Source: SM23-73-3 sp964580215 (GTDB lineage Bacteria; Zixibacteria; MSB-5A5; SM1-73). From it: a DNA stretch of 64,000 nt. Of this stretch, positions 51,587-59,460 are shown piece by piece (positions within the stretch are counted from its first letter, which is position 1; each line of letters opens with the position of its first letter). A program made the translations under genes and the position numbers. The DNA lies in contig CAZOJT010000004.1 in assembly GCA_964580215.1 (NCBI GenBank), positions 57,010-121,009 on the forward strand, read 5' to 3'. The notes below the pieces were generated by a model. The model worked only from the letters and a program-made list of their open reading frames with translations. It was not told where the DNA came from and did not search any database.

Positions 51587-51977
51587 TAAATTAGAAAACA
51601 TGAAACTACTTTTAGAGAAAGCAAATGAAAGCTTAGAAGTGGCTAAATCACTTCTCCAAGATGGTCATTATGGCTTCAGTGCCTCCAGAAGTTATTATAC
51701 TATGTTTTATGCCACTGAGGCAATTTTACTTCATAAAGATCTGCAATTTTCAAAACATTCGGCAGTTCTTTCCTCATTCAATAAAGAATTCGTTAAGGAA
51801 GGGACATTTCCAACTTCGATATTTAAATCTCTACAAAAGGGATTCGAGCTTCGACAGGAGGGGGACTATGGATTAATTCCTGTGGAGCAGGAAGAAGCAA
51901 AGCAATTACTTGAAGAATCTTTGATTTTTGTCAGGACTATAAGAGATTTCCTGAAAAAAGAAAGCTACGACGTCTGA
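51579..51977 (+). CDS. HEPN-domain protein (PF05168-type) paired with MNT nucleotidyltransferase
   Basis: 132 residues from a GTG at 51579; an ATG at 51600 would give a slightly shorter protein. All-helical, with the HEPN landmark SASRSYYTMFYATEAIL (residues ~35-51) and FELRQEGDYGL later. The RNase motif R-x4-6-H of HepT toxins is not clear, so it belongs to the S..YYAMF-type HEPN group whose function is less certain. The overlap with the MNT gene supports a two-gene module, possibly toxin-antitoxin related; activity is inferred only. Confidence 0.8.
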   Translation: MHNKLENMKLLLEKANESLEVAKSLLQDGHYGFSASRSYYTMFYATEAILLHKDLQFSKHSAVLSSFNKEFVKEGTFPTSIFKSLQKGFELRQEGDYGLIPVEQEEAKQLLEESLIFVRTIRDFLKKESYDV

Positions 51978-52011
51978 AATTTGATTGGTAAAAGAGAAGT
52001 TTATAACTTTT

Positions 52012-52956
52012 ATGGACAAAATTGCATTTTTATTTCCAGGACAAGGGGCGCAATATGTGGGGATGGCAAAGGATGTCTACGATTCCCATCCGGACGTGAG
52101 AGAACTCTACTCTACCGCAGAGAAAATCTTGGGAATTGATTTGGCTAAGATTTCTTTTGAAGGACCACCGGAAGTTTTAATTCAAACGCAATACACTCAA
52201 CCCGCCATCTTCACCCACAGCGTGGCATTATGGACACTGTTAAAAGATCAGAGACTTGAACCTGCGCTCACCGCCGGTCATAGTCTGGGAGAGTATTCTG
52301 CTCTGGTGGCAGCAGGGGCTTTATCGTTTGAAGATGGTCTGGAGGCGGTGAAGGTCCGAAGCCTTTTGATGCAGGAAGCTTGTGAGAAAAGCAAGGGAAC
52401 TATGGCGGCTATCATTGGGCTTTCGGAGAAAGATGTCCTGTCCATTTGCCGGGAAGCCGCAAATTACGGCATCATTCAGCCAGCCAACTATAACTCCAAA
52501 GATCAAATAGCCATCTCCGGCGAAAGAAGAGCAGTGGAAAAGGGGGTGGAGTTGGCAAAAGAGAGGGGTGCCAAAAGAGCAATCCTTTTGGAGGTGGCAG
52601 GAGCTTTTCACTCCGAGCTTATGCGTCCGGCTCAAAGTGAGTTCAAACAGGTGATAGACAAATTGGAGGTGAAAAAGCCTGTGGTTCCGGTGGTGGCTAA
52701 TGTCAATGCGGAGCCTGCCCTCGATCCTTCACAGATAAAGGAGCTTTTGGTAGACCAGATAACCATGCCGGTCCTGTGGTATCAATCCATGGAACGGATG
52801 TATAAAGAGGGAGTGAGAAATTTCGTGGAGGTCGGTCCGGGAAAGGTGTTACAGGGACTTTTGAAAAGATCGTTCAAAGATACAAAGAATTTTGGAATAG
52901 ATAAGTTAGCTGATTTTGAGAAGTTTGCTGAAATGGTAAAGGTCGGAGCGATCTAA
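52012..52956 (+). CDS. fabD: Malonyl-CoA:ACP transacylase FabD
   Basis: 314 residues from the ATG at 52012; a TTG at 51985 would add nine residues but lacks family support. FLFPGQGAQYVGMAKD begins the fold; nucleophile Ser91 lies in AGHSLGEYSAL; the catalytic His is in AGAFHSELMRPA. It loads malonyl groups onto ACP. It is separated from fabG by a 100-base REP-like palindrome that ends 17 bases before the fabG ATG. Confidence 0.96.
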   Translation: MDKIAFLFPGQGAQYVGMAKDVYDSHPDVRELYSTAEKILGIDLAKISFEGPPEVLIQTQYTQPAIFTHSVALWTLLKDQRLEPALTAGHSLGEYSALVAAGALSFEDGLEAVKVRSLLMQEACEKSKGTMAAIIGLSEKDVLSICREAANYGIIQPANYNSKDQIAISGERRAVEKGVELAKERGAKRAILLEVAGAFHSELMRPAQSEFKQVIDKLEVKKPVVPVVANVNAEPALDPSQIKELLVDQITMPVLWYQSMERMYKEGVRNFVEVGPGKVLQGLLKRSFKDTKNFGIDKLADFEKFAEMVKVGAI

Positions 52957-52974
52957 GAGAAACTGGCGAAAAGT

Positions 52975-53077
52975 GTCATTCTGAGGCGTAGCCGAAGAAT
53001 CTCAAGTTTATAACATACTTAAATCTGTGAGATTCTTCACTTCGCCCCGCTGGAGGCGGGGCTTCGTTCAGAATGAC
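52975..53077. repeat. GTCATTCTGA...CAGAATGAC palindromic repeat, copy 2, between fabD and fabG
   Basis: Starts GTCATTCTGAGGCGTAGCC, with GAAGAATCTC and GAGATTCTTC arms, an inner GCCCCGC-TGGA-GGCGGGGC hairpin at 53044-53062, and ends GTTCAGAATGAC. It is the same element as 22076-22164. A transcript through fabD-fabG would fold strongly here. Confidence 0.82.
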
Positions 53078-53094
53078 AGCAAAACAGAGCGAAC

Positions 53095-53835
53095 ATGAGT
53101 TTGAAAGGCAAAGTAGCGTTGGTAACCGGAGGCGCACAGGGGATAGGAAAAGCTATTGCGGTAAAATTAGCTCGAGAAGGCGCAAATGTAGCCATCGCCG
53201 ACGTTAATATTGACTTGGCTCAGAGTGCCCTTTCGGAGATGAAAAGCTGGGGAGTGACCACGGTCGCTTTCAAGGTAGATGTATCCGATTCCTCCCAGGT
53301 GGAGGAGTTGATAAAAAAGGTTATGGAGAGATTTCCCTCATTGGATGTTTTGGTCAACAATGCGGGAATCACCCGGGACGCTCTTTTGATCCGAACCACC
53401 GAGGAGGATTGGGATCAGGTGATGAAGGTCAACTTGAAAGGCGCATTCAATCTGACCAAAAGCGCAGGCAAGGTGATGATTAAGCAAAAATCCGGAAGGA
53501 TCGTGAACATCACCTCGGTGATTGGATTGATGGGAAATGTGGGGCAGGCAAGCTATGCCGCCTCCAAGGCGGGATTAGTCGGGTTGACCAAGTCAGCCGC
53601 CAAAGAACTTGCCGGTCGGGGAATAACCGTGAACGCAGTGGCTCCTGGATACATCCAAACAGCCATGACGGAAAAACTTTCTCAAGCGGCAAAAGATGCT
53701 TTTCTTAACCTGATTCCCTTAAAGAGGACGGGCACGCCAGAGGATGTGGCAAATCTGGTGGCATTTTTGGTTTCAGATCAAGCCAGCTACATCACCGGAC
53801 AGGTGATTCAGGTGGATGGAGGGCTTTTGATGTGA
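53095..53835 (+). CDS. fabG: 3-oxoacyl-ACP reductase FabG
   Basis: 246 residues, classical SDR. Cofactor loop TGGAQGIGKA (residues 11-20), NNAG at 88-91, catalytic Ser141, Tyr154 and Lys158 (NITSVIGLMGNVGQASYAASK), and the C-terminal QVIQVDGGLLM. It performs the NADPH-dependent reduction in each elongation round. Normally acpP follows; here ~1.4 kb of accessory sequence intervenes. Confidence 0.96.
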   Translation: MSLKGKVALVTGGAQGIGKAIAVKLAREGANVAIADVNIDLAQSALSEMKSWGVTTVAFKVDVSDSSQVEELIKKVMERFPSLDVLVNNAGITRDALLIRTTEEDWDQVMKVNLKGAFNLTKSAGKVMIKQKSGRIVNITSVIGLMGNVGQASYAASKAGLVGLTKSAAKELAGRGITVNAVAPGYIQTAMTEKLSQAAKDAFLNLIPLKRTGTPEDVANLVAFLVSDQASYITGQVIQVDGGLLM

Positions 53836-54052
53836 GAAATCTCGTTTTCTGGTGATGTTTCGGGAGTCCATACGGTTGCTTCGCATAAAATTCCCGAAGA
53901 TAACTGGCATTTCCTAATGCCCATGCATTAGAGAAAGGATAGACGAACAGTTCATCTATCATCCCAAATTTGGTATGAAAAGCAAACCATTCGTCTATGA
54001 TCAAGTTAGAAGAAATTGTAAGTTAGGGCAAAAAAACAGAAGTAGGTAAGCC
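53836..54052. other. Gap between fabG and the first 31-codon frame
   Basis: 217 bases without a credible + strand gene. ATAGACGAA (53939-53947) and TTCGTCTAT (53990-53998) form a 9-bp inverted repeat. From about 54011 the sequence matches the leader of the second 31-codon frame (54876 onward). Confidence 0.55.
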
Positions 54053-54148
54053 ATGAAGCTGACTGTCGACGAAAAGAAACTCTACCAACTGGTAAAAAAA
54101 GCTTTGTCGGAAGTGATGGAAGAAAATGCGTATGCATCCTCGATATGA
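54053..54148 (+). CDS. 31-residue peptide, copy 1 (antitoxin-like N-terminus)
   Basis: MKLTVDEKKL...VKKALSEVMEE..., ending NAYASSI. Helical and charged. A second copy at 54917-55012 encodes the identical peptide although six codons differ, all synonymously, while the 38 bases upstream differ at about six sites plus one indel. The opening resembles small helical antitoxin-like proteins that begin with M-K-x-x-I/V-D-E-K. No clear SD is present (AAGTAGGTAAG). It could be the relic or the regulated front part of a longer protein. Confidence 0.5.
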   Translation: MKLTVDEKKLYQLVKKALSEVMEENAYASSI

Positions 54149-54200
54149 ATCCAGCAAGGAAGGCATTAAGGTATTAGAAAAGCTGAACAAGTAAATTGCA

Positions 54201-54539
54201 ATGGTTTTGTTGCCAAATTACGAATATGCGATAATAGAATCTGTAAAACTGCGGGATTACATACTTTCCCCAACCCATCCCATTGGAAAATTTAAAGCCA
54301 AATTTTTCAAGGAGGCTGGTTACACTCATGATTCTTGGCAAATATTGGAGAGAGATATCCGAGAACAACACCTTTTAAAGGATGCAATGGAAGGAAAACC
54401 TTCACCCTTCGGAAAGAAATATGAGATAACCGCTCCCTTGAAGGGGCCAAAGTCGGTTATTGTTGTGACATCAGTGTGGATTATTTTGAAAGGAGAAAAG
54501 GTTCCAAGATTGATAACACTTATTCCAGAGGTGAGATAG
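54201..54539 (+). CDS. DUF6883-like small protein
   Basis: 112 residues. YEYAIIESVKLRDYILSPTHPIGKFKAKFF followed by a helix and GKKYEITAPLKGPKSVIVVTSVWIILKGEKVPRL (split by unique residues) matches the layout I associate with DUF6883 proteins: an R-x-Y-x-L/LN-x-x-HP-x-G-x-x-KA motif and a C-terminal V-x-S-x-W strand. Such proteins are found alone with DUF4926 partners or as domains in polymorphic toxins. Its TAG stop is followed immediately by the ATG of the DUF4926 gene. Function unknown; assignment from memory of the motif. Confidence 0.65.
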   Translation: MVLLPNYEYAIIESVKLRDYILSPTHPIGKFKAKFFKEAGYTHDSWQILERDIREQHLLKDAMEGKPSPFGKKYEITAPLKGPKSVIVVTSVWIILKGEKVPRLITLIPEVR

Positions 54540-54773
54540 ATGAAATTTGATTTGATTGAGACGGTTGTTTTAACTAAGGATATGGACGAGCATAATCTTA
54601 AAAAGGGTGACTTGGGAAGTGTAGTTGAAATCTATGGAGACCACGATTATGAGGTTGAATTCGTCACTGCTGGTGGACGGACGGTAGCACTGGTTCCCCT
54701 AAATGAAAAAGATATTCGTCCGGTAGAAGCGAAGGATATGGTTTCTGTAAGAGCTTTGCAAGAAGTGACATAA
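54540..54773 (+). CDS. DUF4926 domain protein
   Basis: 77 residues. FDLIETVVLTKDMDEHNLKKGDLGSVVEIYG then YEVEFVTAGGRTVALVPLNEKDIRPV is a close fit to DUF4926, a small SH3-like barrel. These occur as partners of DUF6883 genes in many bacteria and are suspected immunity or antitoxin-type proteins; this is not established. It starts at the base after the DUF6883 stop, giving a coupled pair inserted between fabG and acpP. Confidence 0.75.
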   Translation: MKFDLIETVVLTKDMDEHNLKKGDLGSVVEIYGDHDYEVEFVTAGGRTVALVPLNEKDIRPVEAKDMVSVRALQEVT

Positions 54774-54916
54774 ACCTTACATAATGGCACAGTATATCCG
54801 CCACGAGCTTATGCCTTTGACCTTTTAGAAATTGCTCCCTTCGGTCGCAACATCGTATATCGTCGAAATGTTGGGCGCAATTGTAAGCTAGGTGAAAAAA
54901 CAGAAGGAGATAAGCC

Positions 54917-55012
54917 ATGAAGCTCACTGTCGACGAAAAGAAACTCTACCAATTGGTAAAGAAAGCTTTGTCCGAAGTGATGGAAGAAAATGCGTATGCA
55001 TCTTCGATCTGA
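54917..55012 (+). CDS. 31-residue peptide, copy 2, followed by an out-of-frame conserved tail
   Basis: Encodes the same 31 residues as 54053-54148, with GAAGGAGATAAG as RBS. The TGA at 55010-55012 ends the frame, but in the -1 frame the sequence continues FDLKKLKLGLIPYVQDEEMKE... to a stop at 55134. That tail looks like the usual C-terminal half of this type of small protein. So the gene is frameshifted, or it uses frameshifting, or the 31-residue piece is the functional unit. Confidence 0.5.
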   Translation: MKLTVDEKKLYQLVKKALSEVMEENAYASSI

Positions 55013-55134
55013 AGAAATTGAAATTGGGGCTGATTCCTTATGTGCAAGACGAGGAAATGAAAGAGATAGAAGAAATCTTTGGGACACCAGAGAGATACAA
55101 GAAACAGGAACTGGTTTCAATCTTCAAATCATAA
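55003..55134 (+). pseudogene. Out-of-frame C-terminal half of the antitoxin-like gene (copy 2)
   Basis: 44 codons in the -1 frame relative to 54917-55012: KKLKLGLIPYVQDEEMKEIE, then EIFGTPERYKKQELVSIF. The LIPYV..EE..EIEEI.G.PE pattern recalls C-termini of small uncharacterised helical proteins. It is not seen after copy 1, where the sequence diverges. Treated as a frameshifted remnant; programmed frameshifting is not excluded. Confidence 0.45.
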
Positions 55135-55253
55135 AACTTGGTTGTGCTTTTTTGTTCCTCATTTTAAATTTGTTGAATTAGGAATATGCTTGCTTAAAGC
55201 GAAAAGTTGATGGAAAATAAGTTTAGTGAAAAACATGAAAAGGAGGTTATAGT

Positions 55254-55499
55254 ATGTCGGTGGAAGAAAGGGTGAAAAAGATCGTGATTGATCAGTTGGG
55301 TGCGGAGGAAGGTCAGGTGACCGGTGAGGCGAAATTCGTGGATGATCTGGGGGCAGACTCTCTGGACACGGTGGAGCTGGTCATGGCTTTAGAGGAGGAA
55401 TTCAAATTAGAAATTCCGGATGAGGAGGCGGAAAAGATCACCACAGTGGGACAAGCCATTGATTATATAGAAGCGCACCAATCCAAAGAAGAGAGCTAA
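55254..55499 (+). CDS. acpP: Acyl carrier protein
   Basis: 81 residues, acidic four-helix protein. The phosphopantetheine site is Ser36 in LGADSLDTVELVMALEEEF. A strong RBS (AAGGAGG) lies upstream. It carries the growing acyl chain for FabD, FabG, FabF and PlsX encoded in the same cluster. A separate promoter is possible because 120 bases of noncoding DNA precede it after the frameshifted gene. Confidence 0.97.
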   Translation: MSVEERVKKIVIDQLGAEEGQVTGEAKFVDDLGADSLDTVELVMALEEEFKLEIPDEEAEKITTVGQAIDYIEAHQSKEES

Positions 55500-55508
55500 G
55501 AGGTTATC

Positions 55509-56768
55509 ATGAATAGTTCCGTTATCTCTTTAAATCGGGTGGTGGTTACCGGGATGGGGGTGATAGCTCCGGTTGGCAATTCGGTGGAGGAATTCTGGAA
55601 CAATCTCAAAAATGGTGTCTCCGGCATCGATCGAGTGAGCCGATTTGATCCCGCCCAGTTCACCACTCAAATTGCCGGAGAAGTCAAGGGCTTTGATGCC
55701 TCTAAATATATGGAGAAAAAAGAGGCACGAAGGATGGATTTAGCCCAGCAGTATGCTGTGGCCTGCGCTCAGCAGGCTTTTGACCAGTCCGGCCTGGGGT
55801 CAGATTCTCTGGATCGGGAACGGGCAGGAGTGGTGGTGGGGAGCGGGATCGGAGGCATAGAGACCTTTGAAAAACAACATGCTATTCTTTTAAACCAGGG
55901 TCCTAATCGGGTTAGCCCCTTTTTCATTCCCATGATGATCATCGACATGTGTGCCGGGTTGATCTCCATACGTTTTAATTTCAAAGGACCCAACTACGCC
56001 ACCGTGTCTGCCTGTTCCTCCGGCGCTCATGCCATCGCGGATGCCTTCAGAATAATCCAGCGAGGAGAGGCGGATGTGATGATCACCGGAGGAAGCGAGG
56101 CTTCCATCACCCCGACGTCTTTGGCCGGATTCTGTTCTGCCCGAGCCATATCTACCCGTAACCATGAGCCACAGAAAGCCTCCCGCCCTTTTGATAAAGA
56201 GAGAGATGGATTTGTGATGTCGGAGGGAGCTGGAATACTGATCTTGGAAAGTCTGGAGCATGCTCAAAGCCGGGGTGCAAAAATCTTTGCTGAGATTTTG
56301 GGAGTGGGAATGACCGCCGATGCTTACCATATCACCGCACCCGCTCCCGGAGGCGAGGGAGCCATTAGGGCAATGAGGTTAGCTTTAAAGGATGCCGGTC
56401 TGTCTCCTGATTCGGTGGATTATATTAACGCTCATGGAACCTCCACCGACCTAAATGATTTGACTGAAACCCAAGCCATCAAGGTGGTGTTTGGAGAAAA
56501 GGCTAAAAAGATTCCGGTAAATTCCACCAAATCAATGATCGGTCATCTGTTGGGAGCGGGTGGAGCGGTGGAGATAGTCGCCACCATCAAGTCGATCCAA
56601 GAGGGAGTTCTCCATCCCACCATAAACTATGAGTTTCCCGACCCGGAATGCGATTTGGACTATGTGCCCAATCAGAAGCGAGAAGTTGATGTTAATGTGG
56701 CCTTAAGCAATTCCTTTGGGTTTGGCGGGCATAATGTCTCCATCGCTGTAAGGAAATTCGTTCCATGA
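55509..56768 (+). CDS. fabF: Beta-ketoacyl-ACP synthase II FabF
   Basis: 419 residues. Nucleophile Cys169 in SACSSGAHAIADAFR, His in NAHGTSTDLND and in SMIGHLLGAGG, RVVVTGMGVIAPVGN at the N-terminus and SNSFGFGGHNVSI at the C-terminus. It elongates acyl chains by condensation with malonyl-ACP. It starts nine bases after the acpP stop, so acpP-fabF are co-translated neighbours. Confidence 0.97.
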   Translation: MNSSVISLNRVVVTGMGVIAPVGNSVEEFWNNLKNGVSGIDRVSRFDPAQFTTQIAGEVKGFDASKYMEKKEARRMDLAQQYAVACAQQAFDQSGLGSDSLDRERAGVVVGSGIGGIETFEKQHAILLNQGPNRVSPFFIPMMIIDMCAGLISIRFNFKGPNYATVSACSSGAHAIADAFRIIQRGEADVMITGGSEASITPTSLAGFCSARAISTRNHEPQKASRPFDKERDGFVMSEGAGILILESLEHAQSRGAKIFAEILGVGMTADAYHITAPAPGGEGAIRAMRLALKDAGLSPDSVDYINAHGTSTDLNDLTETQAIKVVFGEKAKKIPVNSTKSMIGHLLGAGGAVEIVATIKSIQEGVLHPTINYEFPDPECDLDYVPNQKREVDVNVALSNSFGFGGHNVSIAVRKFVP

Positions 56769-56794
56769 GAATAAACCCGCTTTTTACTCTAATG

Positions 56795-56871
56795 TGGCGG
56801 AAGGCTTCAGCCTTCCGTTCATAACTATGGAGACCTGTCCGCAGGATCCCGTGGAAAGGTCTCCGCTACAC
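56795..56871. repeat. GTGGCGGAAGGCTTC...CTCCGCTAC palindromic element after fabF
   Basis: Holds the hairpin GGAAGGCTTCAGCCTTCC and a second imperfect arm pair (GGAGACC / GGTCTCC). It resembles the GTAGCCGCAGGCTTCAGCCT element at 28436-28488. It lies in the fabF-rnc gap. Confidence 0.65.
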
Positions 56872-56965
56872 CTTGGTAACTAATGGATTAATAGAATATT
56901 TATATGTAATCTAATCCAGGTATTTTCTGGTTAAGTTTCAGTTTCCCTGTTTTCCGCAATAGCTC

Positions 56966-57751
56966 ATGTCACCTCATTTGCTCACATTTCTTAGAAGATT
57001 ATTCAGCAAAGGGAACCAGTTTAAAAAATGCCGGGAACTGGAAAAAAGGTTGGGCTATGGTTTCAGAAATCTGGAGCTTTTGGATCGAGCCTTAACTCAT
57101 AGATCTTACATTCATACCCCGGAGAACGAGAATCTGCGGGCAAATGAGAGACTGGAATTTTTGGGCGACTCGGTTTTGGGAATGGTGACCAGTCGATTTT
57201 TATTTGAGAACTTTCCTGATAAAAACGAAGGGGATTTGACTAAGCTGAAATCCACCCTGGTCAGTGAAGCTAACTTGAGCCGAATCGCCAAATCCGTCTC
57301 TCTGGGGAAATACCTCAATTTAAGCGGGGAGGAGGAAAAATCTGGAGGAAGGGAGAGGAACTCCATTATCTCCGATGCTTACGAGGCGGTCATCGGAGCG
57401 GTCTTTCTGGATGGTGGCTTAGCCCCTGCAGAGAAGATGGTACGGAATCAAATACTAAAAAAATATCTGGAGATCACCACCGACCAAGCCCTCTACAATT
57501 ACAAAGGGGAGCTTCTGGAATACATGCAGGCTCTGGGGTTGGGACTGCCCAAATATAATGTACTGCAAGAAAAAGGACCGGATCACCAGAAAAGATTTAT
57601 CATCGCCGTGTCAGTTAAAGGAAAAAAAATAGGAGAAGGGATGGGGAAAAATAAAAAAGAGGCAGAACAAAAAGCCGCCAGGATGGCCCTGGAAAACATC
57701 GACCGGCTATTCAAAGACCTTAAGGAAGAGAATCAACAACCAGATCTCTGA
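56966..57751 (+). CDS. rnc: Ribonuclease III
   Basis: 261 residues. The signature ERLEFLGDS (61-69) contains the catalytic Glu/Asp; DAYEAVIGAVFLDGG supplies the second acidic pair; the C-terminal dsRNA-binding domain ends GKNKKEAEQKAARMALENI. It processes rRNA precursors and cleaves structured mRNA. rnc after fabF is the classical order of this cluster. The many strong hairpins in nearby transcripts are potential substrates (inference). Confidence 0.95.
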   Translation: MSPHLLTFLRRLFSKGNQFKKCRELEKRLGYGFRNLELLDRALTHRSYIHTPENENLRANERLEFLGDSVLGMVTSRFLFENFPDKNEGDLTKLKSTLVSEANLSRIAKSVSLGKYLNLSGEEEKSGGRERNSIISDAYEAVIGAVFLDGGLAPAEKMVRNQILKKYLEITTDQALYNYKGELLEYMQALGLGLPKYNVLQEKGPDHQKRFIIAVSVKGKKIGEGMGKNKKEAEQKAARMALENIDRLFKDLKEENQQPDL

Positions 57752-57777
57752 AAAGTTAAATTGGAAGAGTTGATATT

Positions 57778-57858
57778 GGAGTGTCAAGTTTTAGCTTGAC
57801 CAACCAAGTTTAGTGCTTGTTCCCATGTTAGGTCTGCCTAAAGGCAGACACTCCAGGT
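57778..57858. repeat. GGAGTGTCAAG/GGTCTGCC repeat in the rnc-lplA gap
   Basis: GGAGTGTCAAGTTTTAGCTTGAC is a hairpin and GGTCTGCC...GGCAGACACTCC another; the outer GGAGTGTC pairs with GACACTCC. The second part matches 23151-23171 in inverse orientation. The 252-base gap 57752-58003 holds no gene. Confidence 0.6.
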
Positions 57859-58003
57859 TCCACGTTGCTTTTGTTTGTAGGTCTCGTCTTGCGGAAAAAG
57901 ACAAAAAGCTTTAATCTGGTTTCGCTAAAACGGGACACTCCAATTTGCCGTTTTAAAGTGGTTTTTCAGAGATCTCACAGCTTTCCCCAGACAAACTTTT
58001 GAG

Positions 58004-58855
58004 ATGAAAAGGTGGCGAGTAATTTTCACCGGCGCAAATGATGCCTTCTTCAACATGGCTTTGGATGAAGCGCTTTTGCTTTCCTGTCAGAAAGGAACCT
58101 CTCCTCCGGTTCTGCGCCTTTATCTCTGGGATCCACCGGCTGTATCCATGGGCTACTTTCAATCCGCAGAAAAAACAGTTGATCTAAAAAAATGCAAAGA
58201 TAAGGGTATCCATTTGGTGAGAAGAATCACCGGGGGAAGGGCGGTTCTACATGAGGATGAGATCACCTACAGCGTGTGTGCATCCTCAGACTATTTCCCT
58301 CACCTGGGAGAAAACACCATCCAAACCTATCAGAAATTAAGCATGGCTTTGTTAGAATCATTACGTCTCTTAGGCATCAATGGAAAATGGGTCAAGCCGT
58401 TCAGAAAAAAAGAGTTGGCATCTTCTCATATTATCTTTTCCAAACCATGCTTTGTTAGCAATTCCAGATATGAGATATTGGTGAAAGGCAAAAAGCTGAT
58501 CGGGAGCGCGCAAAGACGATTTTCCTACAGGTCCGATCAGGAGAAAAAGGATAGCTTCATTCAGCATGGTTCCATCCTTACCGGAAAGGGAAAATATAGT
58601 TTGGCTGAACTTCTGCCTGCGGAAAACTCAGCAGAGATAGTAAAGCAAAATCTGGAGGAAAAATCGACTAATATGGAGAAAATACTGAAAAGAAGAGTTG
58701 GACCGAAGGAGATTGTTTCCGCTTTGAAGAGAGGTTTCGAAAAAGTCTTTGCTTGCCAAATGGAAGATTCCGTTGTTTCAGAAGAAGAGCTCAATACAGT
58801 TCAGACTTTAAAAGAGAAGAAATATCTATCCGAAAGGTGGAATTTGCGAAGATGA
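58004..58855 (+). CDS. Lipoate-protein ligase A / octanoyltransferase LipM-like protein
   Basis: 283 residues. BPL/LplA/LipB fold with NMALDEALLL, PAVSMGYFQSAEKTVDLKKC, the lipoyl-AMP/octanoyl-binding RRITGGRAVLHEDEITYSV, and the Lys-containing VKGKKLIGSAQRR. It attaches lipoyl or octanoyl groups to E2/GcvH lysines. LplA and LipM are hard to separate by eye; the Cys of PCFVSNSRYEI is near where LipM has its catalytic Cys, so octanoyltransferase activity is possible. Octanoyl-ACP from the neighbouring fab genes would be its donor. Confidence 0.85.
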   Translation: MKRWRVIFTGANDAFFNMALDEALLLSCQKGTSPPVLRLYLWDPPAVSMGYFQSAEKTVDLKKCKDKGIHLVRRITGGRAVLHEDEITYSVCASSDYFPHLGENTIQTYQKLSMALLESLRLLGINGKWVKPFRKKELASSHIIFSKPCFVSNSRYEILVKGKKLIGSAQRRFSYRSDQEKKDSFIQHGSILTGKGKYSLAELLPAENSAEIVKQNLEEKSTNMEKILKRRVGPKEIVSALKRGFEKVFACQMEDSVVSEEELNTVQTLKEKKYLSERWNLRR

Positions 58856-59460
58856 AGCTCACACCTTAGAGCAGATCTGCTACATGTTTCTTCCAAAATA
58901 TTCGCTATTCGGGGGTAAGGTTCGTCTATTCTTGCGAATCTTCTAATTCTATATTTCACAAAAGGATAAAAGACTAACTAAGATTTTTGTCGCAGGTCTC
59001 TGCGAAATTTTTAAAAGCTGAGAGTTTTTGCTTGTTTTGCTTTTTCTCTTAGCCTCCTAAGTTGTTGAAATTATTAATATTAGCACAATAGATAAAAGTT
59101 GTTTACTTTCAATTTTTGGGTATGAATTTTGTTTGTTATTGGGGATGTATTTTGTATTTTCTTGTTTGTCCGAATATGGATACATAGGACTTGAAGACGA
59201 AACGACCCTTTTGTTTTTTGTCCAACGAGGAGAAGAATTCCAGGTGACGTGACAACAAGGTGGAAGAATGAGTTTTTGTGTCGAAATAAAGTATCAGGAG
59301 GGAGGTGGTTTGAAACTAAATTTTTTTGCCTAATCAATCAAAAAAACTCTTGACAACAGGAACTAAAGTTGCGTTATTATCTAATTAAAATGAGGATAAA
59401 CAAGTGTTAAATAAACATACCTTGAAAAAATTAAAATGAACAGAGAAAGGAGTGATTCAA
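58856..59460 (+). other. 605-base gap upstream of the TonB receptor with a possible promoter
   Basis: No gene or repeat of note. TTGACA at 59350-59355 is followed after 19 bases by TATTAT (59375-59380), about 80 bases before the receptor start; the spacing is long, so the promoter is tentative. T-rich stretches at 59030-59160 show no clear hairpin. Confidence 0.4.

Noticed and set aside
51248..51977. Calling the MNT/HEPN pair a confirmed type VII toxin-antitoxin
   Set aside because: The HEPN RNase motif is not evident, so only the domain pair is reported.
53792..54004. 70-codon - strand frame overlapping the end of fabG
   Set aside because: Part reads somewhat protein-like (GMIDELFVYPFSNAW), but it overlaps fabG in antisense, has no RBS and no partner; at most a remnant.
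54126..54194. 22-codon frame overlapping the end of the first 31-codon peptide
   Set aside because: Too short, no RBS, and not preserved after the second copy.
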